The notes under the pieces were generated by a model. It worked only from the letters and a program-made list of their open reading frames with translations, did no database searches and was not told the DNA's origin. From Haloplasma contractile (lineage in GTDB: Bacteria > Bacillota_I > Bacilli_A > Haloplasmatales > Haloplasmataceae), in assembly GCA_016841945.1 (NCBI GenBank), contig JAENYC010000031.1, positions 1-38,766 on the forward strand: a stretch of 38,766 bases of DNA, written 5' to 3'. Positions 24,175-32,787 of the stretch are shown in pieces. The position numbers and the translations under genes are program-made. Each line of letters opens with the position of its first letter. Position 1 is the first letter of the stretch.

Positions 24175-24864
24175 ATGATTGAAATATTAGCAACTTTGTT
24201 AAAAATACTTCCATTTTTAGGAAGTATTAAATCCAAATCCTTTAAAGATGTCTTATCTCCAGAAGAGGAAAAAGATTTGCTAATGCGAAAAGATCAAAAT
24301 GATATCGAGGCTAGAAATAAACTGATTGAACATAATTTACGTTTAGTCGCTCACATCGTAAAGAAATATGAAAATACATTGGATGAAAAAGATGATTTAC
24401 TTTCTATAGGAACAATAGGTTTAATTAAAGCTATTGATACGTATAATGATGATAAAGGCACAAAATTAGCGACATATGCTGCTAAATGTATCGAAAATGA
24501 AATACTTATGCAATTACGCAGTAATAAGAAAAAACGTAGTGAGATATCCCTAAATGATCCAATAGGATATGACAAAGAGGGAAATAAAATAACTTTAATT
24601 GATGTCTTACAAGATGAAAATCGCTCAATTGAGGATCATGTTGTATTTAATGACAGTATAGAAAAAGTATTGAGTTTATTACCAGAATTATCTGAACGTG
24701 AATATGAAATCATCACGAGACGTTTTGGATTAAATAATAAAAAACCTGAAACACAAAGGCAAATAGCAAAATCACTGAAAATATCAAGAAGTTATGTTTC
24801 TAGAATTGAAAAAAGAACATTAATGAAGTTATATCGCATGTTATCACAAAAATCAAATTTTTAA
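24175..24864 (+). CDS. sigK: Sporulation sigma factor K with pro-sequence
   Basis: A 229-residue sigma-70 family factor of the SigE/SigK group, the late mother-cell sigma factor. The hydrophobic N-terminal pro-sequence of about 20 residues (IEILATLLKILPFLG) is present; it holds the factor at the membrane until SpoIVFB-type cleavage. Region 2 NKLIEHNLRLVAHIVKKYENT and DDLLSIGTIGLIKAI are nearly identical to Bacillus SigK, as is GTKLATYAAKCIENEILM. Region 4 ends SRSYVSRIEKRTLMKL. It is continuous and not split by a skin element. TAGGGGGA precedes the ATG. It overlaps the convergent WYL gene by 4 bp. Confidence 0.95.
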   Translation: MIEILATLLKILPFLGSIKSKSFKDVLSPEEEKDLLMRKDQNDIEARNKLIEHNLRLVAHIVKKYENTLDEKDDLLSIGTIGLIKAIDTYNDDKGTKLATYAAKCIENEILMQLRSNKKKRSEISLNDPIGYDKEGNKITLIDVLQDENRSIEDHVVFNDSIEKVLSLLPELSEREYEIITRRFGLNNKKPETQRQIAKSLKISRSYVSRIEKRTLMKLYRMLSQKSNF

Positions 24865-25796
24865 ATATTTTTCATCATATTCTTTAATACTTGTACATAA
24901 GCTTCCTTAATCTCCTTAGGTGAAATCTTTATTAAATCATCACCTAAACTAAGCAACCAATTAATGATTTCAACTTTACCCTCCATCGTTCCTTTAAAAG
25001 TGATATGACCATCACTGTGTTCAATAATTTCTTGATCTTTAGCTAATAAGAGTTCTGAAATAATAACTGCTCTTGGGGGTTTTATTTCTAACTCTACTAC
25101 ATAGGCTTCATCTTTAAAGATGGATGTACTTCCTGTAAAGTCACACAATTGATATTGTGGACTTTTTTTATATTTTTCATTTAAAATGACGATTTCATTC
25201 ATTCTAACTAACTTATATTGATAAGCCTTTCCATATTTTTCATTATATGTGATTAAATACCAAAAACCCTTATAAAAAAAGAGTTCATATGGGTGCATGG
25301 TAAAGGTTTTATAAGTTGCATTTAATTTTTTATATGAGAAACGAATAACTCTATGCTCTGATATAGCGTTCATTAAGATTTCAAAATTATCATTTTCTTT
25401 CTCGATAAGACGATTATTATTAATGGGCTGAATGATTTGATAATCCGTAAAAGAACCCTGTTTTTTTAAATTTAATTTATCAACAAATGATAAATAATTT
25501 TGACTATGTTTATCCTGTTTATTTTTCATCGTCTTTTGAATAAATTTTAAAGAATTAAACTCATCATCATTTATATTTAAAGTCGATAATAAGAAAGAAC
25601 GATTTTTATCTAATCGATATCCTCCATTTTTACCTGGTAATGTTTCAATATAAAAACCAGCATCGACTAAATCATATCTTAGATCGATTAATTTCCTCTC
25701 ACTTACCTCTAAAAAATTTGCTAACTCTTTCTTTTTATATAAAGCACCATTTGATAAACGGGTTAACATTTTTAAAGCTAAGGTCACTCTACTCAA
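24861..25796 (-). CDS. WYL-domain transcriptional regulator
   Basis: A 311-residue regulator. Residues 1-60 form a DeoR/HTH_11 winged helix (ALYKKKELANFLEVSERKLIDLRYDL). A WYL-like sensing domain covers about 120-230 (VIRFSYKKLNATYKTFTMHPYEL, FYKGFWYLITYN with the core W-Y-L), and a C-terminal domain is also present. WYL domains bind nucleic acid or nucleotide ligands. It starts with TTG at 25796, with AGGAGGTC 8 nt upstream, and its start overlaps the mtnN stop (TTGA), so the two are translationally coupled. Targets unknown. Confidence 0.88.
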   Translation of the reverse strand: MSRVTLALKMLTRLSNGALYKKKELANFLEVSERKLIDLRYDLVDAGFYIETLPGKNGGYRLDKNRSFLLSTLNINDDEFNSLKFIQKTMKNKQDKHSQNYLSFVDKLNLKKQGSFTDYQIIQPINNNRLIEKENDNFEILMNAISEHRVIRFSYKKLNATYKTFTMHPYELFFYKGFWYLITYNEKYGKAYQYKLVRMNEIVILNEKYKKSPQYQLCDFTGSTSIFKDEAYVVELEIKPPRAVIISELLLAKDQEIIEHSDGHITFKGTMEGKVEIINWLLSLGDDLIKISPKEIKEAYVQVLKNMMKNI

Positions 25797-26497
25797 GGAT
25801 ATGACCTCCTAGGTAGTTTTTGAATTAATTTTAATACAAAAGTCGATGAATTTAAAGCAGATTGTTTTAGATAAGCATCAAATGATATGTGGGACGCTTT
25901 ACCCGCTATATCAGATAAAGAACGTAGAACAAGAAAAGGTTTTTGATATAAATAACACACTTGCGCGATAGCTGCTGCTTCCATTTCCAATGCAGTGACT
26001 GATTGAAAATTTTGTTTAATTCTTTCCAGTTGTTTTTCTTCATGAATAAATGAATCACCCGATACAATTAAACCTTTATGATAAGATATATTTTCTTCAC
26101 TTAATATTTTTTCAGCTAATGATAATAAACTTTTGTCAGATTCAAAGTACAAAGGACAATCCGGTACTTGTCCATATTGATACCGAAAAGCTGTAACATC
26201 TACATCGTGATAACATACTTTTTCAGATAGTACGATATCTAGTACTTCACAATCATCTTTAACGCCTCCTGCTGTTCCGATATTAATAACCAAATCAATA
26301 TCATAATGTTCAAATAAAATCGTTGTACTCATCGCCGCATTGACTTTACCAATACCAGATTGCATTAAGACAACTTCTTTTCCTAACATCTTACCCTCAT
26401 AAAATTGAATGGATTGATAGGCAGATTCTTTTAGACTATCTATTTTTGTTTTTAAAACAACCACTTCTTCATCCATCGCGCCAATAATACCAATCAT
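25793..26497 (-). CDS. mtnN: 5'-methylthioadenosine/S-adenosylhomocysteine nucleosidase
   Basis: A 234-residue nucleosidase that removes adenine from MTA and SAH in methionine salvage and SAM recycling. Motifs are MDEEV (Glu near 12), SGIGKVNAA, TALEMEAAAIA (Glu/Met binding ribose) and RSLSDIAG (catalytic Asp). Strong GGAGGAT ribosome binding site. It is followed by the WYL regulator, with which it overlaps by 3 bp. It stands near greA and udk as in Bacillus. Confidence 0.96.
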   Translation of the reverse strand: MIGIIGAMDEEVVVLKTKIDSLKESAYQSIQFYEGKMLGKEVVLMQSGIGKVNAAMSTTILFEHYDIDLVINIGTAGGVKDDCEVLDIVLSEKVCYHDVDVTAFRYQYGQVPDCPLYFESDKSLLSLAEKILSEENISYHKGLIVSGDSFIHEEKQLERIKQNFQSVTALEMEAAAIAQVCYLYQKPFLVLRSLSDIAGKASHISFDAYLKQSALNSSTFVLKLIQKLPRRSYP

Positions 26498-26521
26498 ATT
26501 TTATCCTCCTTTAAATAAAAT

Positions 26522-26555
26522 AGTCACAAAGGTACTTTAGCTTACCTCAGTGACT
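26522..26555 (-). terminator. Terminator after greA
   Basis: AGTCAC (26522-26527) pairs with GTGACT (26550-26555), continued by GAGGTA/TACCTT after one mismatch. ATTTTATTT follows on the minus strand. Confidence 0.8.
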
Positions 26556-26561
26556 TTTCAT

Positions 26562-27038
26562 TTAGCTTCTTTTTTTAATTTCAAGAATTTTAACTTGATA
26601 AGCTCCACTAGGTGTTTGAATATCAACAATTTCCTCAACTTTATGATTAACGAGTGCTTGTGCAACAGGTGAATTAATGGAAATCTTACCATTAAATGGG
26701 TCCGACTCCTCACTCCCGACGATATGATACTTTTCTTTTTCTCCATCAGGTAGTATTTGAAAAACGACTTCTTTCCCAATTGTAAGACTATCTGAATTGT
26801 CGCTTTCTATTATTTTCGCATTTCGAATTATATTTTCAAGTTCTACAATACGCGCTTCGATTTGTGCTTGTTCATCTCTAGCAGCATCGTATTCAGCATT
26901 TTCTGATAAATCACCTTGAGCTCTCGCTTCTTGAAGAGCTTGAATATTTTCTTTACGTTTAACTGTTTTTAAATATTCTAATTCTTCTTCAAATTTCTGA
27001 TACCCTTCTTTAGTTACTTCAAATTTTGACTTAGTCAT
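26562..27038 (-). CDS. greA: Transcription elongation factor GreA
   Basis: A 158-residue factor that rescues backtracked RNA polymerase. The N-terminal coiled coil begins KFEVTKEGYQKFEEELEYLKTVKR, its tip carries the DLSENAEYDAARDEQ motif with the acidic residues that stimulate RNA cleavage, and a C-terminal FKBP-like domain (GKISINSPVAQALVNHKVEE) follows. Length is typical. TGGAGG precedes the ATG, with TATAAT on the minus strand 29 nt upstream of the ribosome binding site. Confidence 0.98.
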   Translation of the reverse strand: MTKSKFEVTKEGYQKFEEELEYLKTVKRKENIQALQEARAQGDLSENAEYDAARDEQAQIEARIVELENIIRNAKIIESDNSDSLTIGKEVVFQILPDGEKEKYHIVGSEESDPFNGKISINSPVAQALVNHKVEEIVDIQTPSGAYQVKILEIKKRS

Positions 27039-27090
27039 TGTATACCTCCAAATTGTTTTATTTTATATTATAATACATAACCTGTCATTT

Positions 27091-27717
27091 TTACATAGTT
27101 TTAGTCGAAATAATATGTTTAATTTTAGATACGATAATATCAATCGCTACTTTATTGTTTCCACCTTCTGGTATGATTAAATCTGCATACCGTTTAGAAG
27201 GCATCACAAATTGATTATGCATTGGTTTTACTGTATTTAAGTATTGACTAACAACAGAGTTTATACTTCGATTACGCTCAGTCGTATCACGTAATAAACG
27301 GCGGATGAAACGGATGTCATCATCTGTATCAACATAGATTTTTATATCCATTAATTCACGTAATTTTACATCTTCAAATATTAGAATTCCTTCTAATATT
27401 ATAATCCTTGTGGGTTTAACACATTCTGTTGATTTTGCTCTTGTATGTATTTTAAAATCATAAGTTGGTTTTTCAATAGATTTTCCATCTAATAAAAGAG
27501 TTAGATGTTGATATAATAAGGTATTATCAAGAGAAAAGGGATGGTCATAATTGGTTTGTAGTCTTTCTTCAAATGTTAGATGACTTTGATCTTTATAATA
27601 ATCATCATGTCGTATAACCGTCACATCACCTTTTTTAAAATGTTCTAGTATATTTTGTGTCACTGTTGTTTTTCCAGATGCAGTACCACCAGCAATACCG
27701 ATAATGATTGATTTCAT
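27091..27717 (-). CDS. udk: Uridine kinase
   Basis: A 208-residue kinase phosphorylating uridine and cytidine in pyrimidine salvage. Walker A is [12 protein letters not shown] at residues 7-18, then [20 protein letters not shown] and NYDHPFSLD for nucleoside binding, and [13 protein letters not shown] as the lid arginines. It is between greA and the yrrO gene, the same order as Bacillus. AAAGGAG precedes the ATG. Confidence 0.97.
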   Translation of the reverse strand: MKSIIIGIAGGTASGKTTVTQNILEHFKKGDVTVIRHDDYYKDQSHLTFEERLQTNYDHPFSLDNTLLYQHLTLLLDGKSIEKPTYDFKIHTRAKSTECVKPTRIIILEGILIFEDVKLRELMDIKIYVDTDDDIRFIRRLLRDTTERNRSINSVVSQYLNTVKPMHNQFVMPSKRYADLIIPEGGNNKVAIDIIVSKIKHIISTKTM

Positions 27718-27744
27718 AAATGACTCCTTTATTATATTCTTCTT

Positions 27745-28956
27745 TTATCTTTTTTTTCGAATAATATCATATGGATAAACAGTAAAAGGTATTTTTACTT
27801 TTAATATTTGGCGAGGATGTCTTGCAATTTCTATTTCTTGATGATCTTCATCATATAATTTTTCAACTGTAAAATAATCTTTCCTAAATTTAGGACCATA
27901 GACTTCACAAGCTTGGCCTACTGTAAAATAATTCCGTTGTTCAATTGTCGCATATTTTGTATTTTCATCATAATCTAATACCATTGCGATAAATTCTTGC
28001 GTAGGTTTTTCTGTCCTTACATTGTATAATTGTTCATCTTCTGTTGGTTTTCCACCTAATGCACCGATTGAAGTCTGTCTATTTTCAGCGCGACTGATTT
28101 CTTGAAAATATTTATCATCTAATACAAAATCTTTAGGATTAGCACAATATTCGTCTATAATCTTCCGATATGTACCAACAACTGTTGCGATATAATGAAT
28201 AGACTTCATTCGCCCTTCTATTTTTAAACTATCGACTCCTGCATTAATGAGTTCAGGAATAAATTGAACAGCCATCAAATCCTTTGAACCTAAATTATAA
28301 TAACCCTCTTTTGAAGAAATTAATTCATCAGATTGATTGTATAAACGATAATTCCAGCGACAAGAATGCGCACATCCACCGCGATTAGCATCACGGTCTG
28401 TCATATGATTACTTAGTGTACATCGACCTGAGTATGAAACACACATGCCACCATGTATGAAGACTTCAATATCCGCCTTGGATCTCTTAGCGATTTGTTT
28501 AATTTCTTCTACAGATAGTTCACGTGCAATGACTACTCGCGATACGCCTTCATTATACCAAAAATTAATCGCTTCTGAATTGGTAATCGATTGTTGTGTA
28601 CTTAAATGTATTTCCATATTCGGTACTACTTTTTTGCTAGACTCAATCACAAAGGCATCAGCACATATTATCGCTTTGACACCACTTGTTTCTAACGCTT
28701 TTAGATAAGGCGCAAGATTTTCTAAATTCTCATTATGGGCAATGATATTTGTTGTGACATACACTTTTGCTTGATGTTCATTGGCAAAATCAACCGCTTT
28801 TTTTATATCCTCTATAGAAAAATTACTTGCACGCGCTCTTAAACTAAATTCCTTTCCCCCAATATAGACAGCATCGGCACCATATAAAATTGCAATTTTA
28901 AGTTTTTCTAAATCTCCAGCTGGTGCTAATAGTTCAGGTTTTTTTACCGCGCTCAT
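27745..28956 (-). CDS. yrrO: Peptidase U32 family tRNA U34 hydroxylation protein (YrrO-like)
   Basis: A 403-residue U32 protein. In Bacillus YrrN and YrrO (TrhP1/TrhP2) are required for prephenate-dependent hydroxylation of U34 in tRNA. The start MSAVKKPELLAPAGDLEKLKIA is typical. The signature EVFIHGGMCVSYSGRCTLSN is followed by GGCAHSC, so four cysteines are placed to hold an Fe-S cluster. The C-terminal barrel follows. I start it at 28956, with AAAGGTGATG upstream, rather than at the open ATG 29001. It overlaps the upstream paralogue by 23 bp. Confidence 0.93.
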   Translation of the reverse strand: MSAVKKPELLAPAGDLEKLKIAILYGADAVYIGGKEFSLRARASNFSIEDIKKAVDFANEHQAKVYVTTNIIAHNENLENLAPYLKALETSGVKAIICADAFVIESSKKVVPNMEIHLSTQQSITNSEAINFWYNEGVSRVVIARELSVEEIKQIAKRSKADIEVFIHGGMCVSYSGRCTLSNHMTDRDANRGGCAHSCRWNYRLYNQSDELISSKEGYYNLGSKDLMAVQFIPELINAGVDSLKIEGRMKSIHYIATVVGTYRKIIDEYCANPKDFVLDDKYFQEISRAENRQTSIGALGGKPTEDEQLYNVRTEKPTQEFIAMVLDYDENTKYATIEQRNYFTVGQACEVYGPKFRKDYFTVEKLYDEDHQEIEIARHPRQILKVKIPFTVYPYDIIRKKR

Positions 28957-29878
28957 TATTTTCATCACCTTTATAAATCGTTTTCTTAAATAAAAATCCA
29001 TCTTTGAATGGTTGAATCCCGTTGATACTTTTTAATCTGTTGATATATTCATCTTTATTACTCTTATATTTATTTATATCATGATAATAGTCCCTATATG
29101 CATCATAGTAAACTTTGGTGATACCGAGTAAAACATCATCGGTTTTAAATAAGCCTTCAATTCTTATTGAAGTGACATGATTTTTAATTAATTCATCTAA
29201 GTGTTGGATAATACACATATCATAGGCGCTAAAGATATGAGTTCCGTTTTCATCTTCTATCATCGGATATTTATCATCACGTATCTCCTCTACTATATAT
29301 AATGATTCATTGCGATATTTTGTAGGTTGATCATGTTTTAAAAATTTATAATAATTTGTGACTAAGTCACGCATGGAATGAAACATATTTACAGCCCCAT
29401 GCCCTAAAATATCAATTTCTATAGACTTTTTAGAAGCAATTTCTATTATATCATCTAATGTAATCTCTTTTGCAATAGATACACGTTTAATCCCTTTATT
29501 ACTAAAAAAGCGAACACTTTCATAATTCGTAAGATAGGTTTCAGGATGATATATTAATTTATGAACTAATTGATACTTTTTTGCGATTTGATAAATTCCT
29601 AAATCTCCAAAGATGATACCATCTATATCTAAAGTGCTTATCTGTTTTAAATAATGATCTGCATCTACTAACTCATCTTCATGAAATATTTTATTACAAG
29701 CAATATATAGCTTTTGATTCCGTTTCTTAACCAGATTAAGAATATCCTTCATTTCATTAAAAGAAAAATAATGTGGCAATCTAAGACCTTTTCCTTTTTC
29801 TCCAATTATAAATGCATCACAAAAATCACATTTTTTGATAAAATCAATACTAGTTGCACTCACAATTAATTCAAGCAT
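28934..29878 (-). CDS. yrrN: Peptidase U32 family protein, cysteine-free paralogue (YrrN-like)
   Basis: A 314-residue U32 paralogue of the gene downstream, sharing the barrel (compare GIKRVSIAKEITLDDIIEIA with VSRVVIARELSVEEIKQIA). The position of the signature reads EIDILGHGAVNMFHSM and lacks the four cysteines, so it probably works as partner of the Fe-S paralogue, as YrrN with YrrO in the U34 hydroxylation pathway. Its length is near that of YrrN. The pair is translationally coupled. Confidence 0.88.
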   Translation of the reverse strand: MLELIVSATSIDFIKKCDFCDAFIIGEKGKGLRLPHYFSFNEMKDILNLVKKRNQKLYIACNKIFHEDELVDADHYLKQISTLDIDGIIFGDLGIYQIAKKYQLVHKLIYHPETYLTNYESVRFFSNKGIKRVSIAKEITLDDIIEIASKKSIEIDILGHGAVNMFHSMRDLVTNYYKFLKHDQPTKYRNESLYIVEEIRDDKYPMIEDENGTHIFSAYDMCIIQHLDELIKNHVTSIRIEGLFKTDDVLLGITKVYYDAYRDYYHDINKYKSNKDEYINRLKSINGIQPFKDGFLFKKTIYKGDENNERGKKT

Positions 29879-30012
29879 AAAATCACCTTCTAAAATATAA
29901 ACATGTCATGTATTAATATGAACATTATAAACTATTTTAATGAATTTTTCAAAAAGATGTAGCGGTTATGTTATAATGACAATAACAAATAAAAACATAA
30001 TGGAGAAAAGAT

Positions 30013-30723
30013 ATGACAGATAAAATATTAAATTTCTTAAATAAGGATAAAATTAACCATATAAATATGATTAATTTCATAGAAAACTATCCTATTTTCT
30101 ATCAAGAAAGGATAGGAAACTCAATAATTATAAAAGGTGTTAGCGATAGAAAATGGATATATATTAGTAGTCAATCTCCTAAAGAACTCAATATAATCAA
30201 AAATAAATTAAAGCCTCATGACACATGCTTTGCGATAATTGAAAACTGGATGATACCAATTTTGACAGAGGGATATAAGATAAAATGGATGCTATCAACA
30301 ATGAGACTTATACTAACACAAAATAGAATAGAATCTCCCTCCTATCATACCTCTCATCTCAATAATAAAGATGCAGACTTTATATATGAAAATTCTGATT
30401 ACAAAGATTTTGTATCAATCCAATATATAAAAGAAAGAATCAAAAATGGTGTTAGTTCCTGTATACACATCAATCATCGACCAGTAGCATGGGCAATAAC
30501 ACAGGATGATGGCGCAATTGGATTTTTACATGTCCTACCGCAGTTTAGAGGTCAAGGTTTTGGTAGGGCAATCACACAAGATATGATAAATAAAGTGAGA
30601 AGATTAAAAAAAATACCTTTTGTTCATATTGAAGAAAGCAATAAAAAATCAATAAGGTTAGCCTTATCTTTAGGTTTTAAAAAAGATAAAATAGTCAATT
30701 GGTTTGAAATTGATAGATTATAA
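30013..30723 (+). CDS. GNAT family acetyltransferase (FR47-like)
   Basis: A 236-residue protein. The C-terminal half is a GNAT domain with IGFLHVLPQFRGQGFGRAITQDMI as the acetyl-CoA site and VHIEESNKKSIRLALSLGF as motif B. The N-terminal 110 residues (reading MTDKILNFLNKDKINHINM) are of unknown fold, possibly a degenerate GNAT repeat. Such two-domain proteins include glycine N-acyltransferase-like enzymes. TATAAT lies near 29,972. It interrupts the Bacillus-type yrrN-yrrM arrangement on the opposite strand, so it may be an insertion. Confidence 0.83.
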   Translation: MTDKILNFLNKDKINHINMINFIENYPIFYQERIGNSIIIKGVSDRKWIYISSQSPKELNIIKNKLKPHDTCFAIIENWMIPILTEGYKIKWMLSTMRLILTQNRIESPSYHTSHLNNKDADFIYENSDYKDFVSIQYIKERIKNGVSSCIHINHRPVAWAITQDDGAIGFLHVLPQFRGQGFGRAITQDMINKVRRLKKIPFVHIEESNKKSIRLALSLGFKKDKIVNWFEIDRL

Positions 30724-30727
30724 GTCA

Positions 30728-31357
30728 TCATTTTTTAATACTAATCGATACTCCATCTCCAATATTAAAAAATCTTGTATCAAATAAATGATTGTTTTTT
30801 AACCATTCATTATAATTTTTTATCTTCTTTACAAGTTGTCTTGTATTACGATTCTTAATATCTGTTTCAAATATTAAATCATGAAATAAAATATTATCGG
30901 TTATCACCATTCCACCTTTTCTTAAACATTTTGTATATTTCTCAAAAAACTTTTGATACTGACTTTTAGCAGCATCAATAAATATTAAATCAAATTCATG
31001 ACCTAATTCATGTTCATCAATTAATAAAGCATCACTTGAAATTAAATGAATTTGTTTTTCCAAATTAAAAGATTTGATATTTTGTTTGGCTTCTTTAACC
31101 ATTTGTTCATCACGTTCAATCGTTGTTACTGTTATCTTTTCATTTAACAATGCAAAATTTATGGCAGAATAGCCAATTGCACTTCCGATTTCTAATATTT
31201 TCTTACTCTGTGAGACTTTGATGATTGTTATGATTAAATCTAAACTTTCTTTTTGAATAATTGGTACATGATTTTCTAAAGCATATGTTTTTAAATCATG
31301 TATTTTTTTATTTTCAGTTATTAAATTTAAATAGGTAAAATATTTTATTTTATTCAT
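30728..31357 (-). CDS. trmR: tRNA 5-hydroxyuridine methyltransferase (TrmR/YrrM)
   Basis: A 209-residue class I O-methyltransferase that, in Bacillus, converts 5-hydroxyuridine to 5-methoxyuridine at position 34 of tRNAs. Motif I KILEIGSAIGYSAINFA (about residue 50), then VTTIERDEQMVKEA, the catalytic/metal segment FDLIFIDAAKSQYQKFFE, and MVITDNILFHDLI are all typical of the family. I start at ATG 31357 after GACGGTGAT. Function is assigned with the help of the nearby U32 pair. It is close to the acetyltransferase, in convergent orientation with a 4-bp gap. Confidence 0.9.
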   Translation of the reverse strand: MNKIKYFTYLNLITENKKIHDLKTYALENHVPIIQKESLDLIITIIKVSQSKKILEIGSAIGYSAINFALLNEKITVTTIERDEQMVKEAKQNIKSFNLEKQIHLISSDALLIDEHELGHEFDLIFIDAAKSQYQKFFEKYTKCLRKGGMVITDNILFHDLIFETDIKNRNTRQLVKKIKNYNEWLKNNHLFDTRFFNIGDGVSISIKK

Positions 31358-31472
31358 GTTATCACCGTCATAATTATAATTCATATTGTAAGAGAATACA
31401 ATAAAAACAAACTTGCACTCAAAAGTCTTAAACTATATAATAATTATGGTAAACAAAATAAGGAGAATAACA

Positions 31473-32519
31473 ATGTATATACTGCTAACATTACTCGTTG
31501 CTTCAATCGGAGGATTAATTATATTAAAATTCAAATTTCCAGCTGGCGCTTTAATTGGCGCTTTAATTGCTGTATCTATTTATAACATCATCACATTTAA
31601 AGCAATTATGCCGCTTGAAATTCGTGTTTTCACCCAAATTATATCGGGAATATTTATTGGTACTCGTATTAAGAAAAAAGATATGATGATACTTCGTCAA
31701 TCTTTTAAACCTGCTTTTCTTTCTATTGTTTTATTGTTTATCGCCTGTATTACAATCGGAATAATTATTCATTTAACTACAAATTACAGCTTATCAACAA
31801 CTTTATTTGCTACAGCACCAGGTGGTCTTTTAAATACTACTTTAATGAGTTATGAGATGAATGCAAATACAGCAGTTGTCTCGGTGCTACAAGTTACACG
31901 ACTTGTCACAGTAATTGGTATATTTCCTATCTTGCTTAATTTGTTAATCACTAAGTTCTTAACAAAAAAACAAAAGAGAAGTGTTAAAGATAAAGTACTT
32001 ATACCATCTAAAAATTCTAACAATCTTAAAAATTTAAGTATTACACTCATAGTTGGTTGCAGCTTTGGATTGTTAGGTTATCTATCCAAAATACCGGCTG
32101 GTATTTTAATGTTAACAATGATAGGGACAGCTTTATTAAACGTATTTTGGCAAAAAGCATATATTCCTAAACCAACAAAGAAGATAGCACAAGTTTTTGG
32201 AGGCGCCTTAATTGGGAGCACTGTGACAAAAACCTCCATATTAGAAATGAAAAACTTAATCATTCCAGGTATATTAATGATGATTGGTTTTTTTACCATA
32301 AATTTACTACTGGCTTATGTTCTTCATAAAAAATGTAAACTTGATATGATTACTGCTTTATTTTCTTGTACACCAGGAGGCGCTACCACCATTAGTTTAA
32401 TGGCAGATGATTTTGGAGCTAAACCATCAGTTGTTTCAACACTTCAAATTTTAAGAAGTATTTGTGTTGTTGTTTTTTATCCATTTATTATACAACTGAT
32501 ATATGCATTTATTCCTTAG
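31473..32519 (+). CDS. AbrB-family membrane protein (PF05145 type)
   Basis: A 348-residue protein with about 10 membrane segments made of two related halves. The motif ATAPGGLLNTTLMSYEM, followed by VVSVLQVTRLV, recurs in the second half as SCTPGGATTISLMADDF, followed by VVSTLQILRSI. The family, long annotated as AbrB or ammonia monooxygenase-like, is an uncharacterised transporter-like group. The ATG at 31473 fits AAGGAGAATAAC; the open frame before it has no ribosome binding site. Its 3' end overlaps a zinc ribbon gene on the other strand by 11 bp. Confidence 0.88.
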   Translation: MYILLTLLVASIGGLIILKFKFPAGALIGALIAVSIYNIITFKAIMPLEIRVFTQIISGIFIGTRIKKKDMMILRQSFKPAFLSIVLLFIACITIGIIIHLTTNYSLSTTLFATAPGGLLNTTLMSYEMNANTAVVSVLQVTRLVTVIGIFPILLNLLITKFLTKKQKRSVKDKVLIPSKNSNNLKNLSITLIVGCSFGLLGYLSKIPAGILMLTMIGTALLNVFWQKAYIPKPTKKIAQVFGGALIGSTVTKTSILEMKNLIIPGILMMIGFFTINLLLAYVLHKKCKLDMITALFSCTPGGATTISLMADDFGAKPSVVSTLQILRSICVVVFYPFIIQLIYAFIP

Positions 32520-32736
32520 TACCACTATAAGTAAACCCATGACCGTTCATTTTTATGTAACTTCCTTCATCCTTTCCAACAACATTACCACAGCTACATT
32601 TGTAAGTATCAAGCTCCTTTATCATTTTATACATTCTCTTGATTCTATTTTTATGACATACAAGGACTTTTCCTTTTCCTATTTTTCTATATTTAAATAG
32701 TTTATTTTTACACTTTGAACATTTTATCGTTAACAT
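32509..32736 (-). CDS. Small zinc ribbon protein
   Basis: A 75-residue protein with a zinc-binding pattern. CSKCKNKLFKYRKIGKGKVLVC gives Cys6, Cys9 and Cys27, and YKCSCGN gives a further CxC pair. The C-terminus (GSYIKMNGHGFTYSGTK) matches a family known from clostridia and archaea without assigned function. AGGTGAGGGAG precedes the ATG. It overlaps the AbrB-family gene at its 3' end. Confidence 0.85.
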   Translation of the reverse strand: MLTIKCSKCKNKLFKYRKIGKGKVLVCHKNRIKRMYKMIKELDTYKCSCGNVVGKDEGSYIKMNGHGFTYSGTKE

Positions 32737-32787
32737 ATGAACTCCCTCACCTTTTTACTCTATTATAAAATATTTTAAAATTATTTT

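Noticed and set aside
30013-31357. Mobile element carrying the GNAT gene between yrrN and trmR
   Set aside because: No terminal inverted repeats, direct repeats or transposase are visible at the ends; insertion by ordinary recombination cannot be distinguished.
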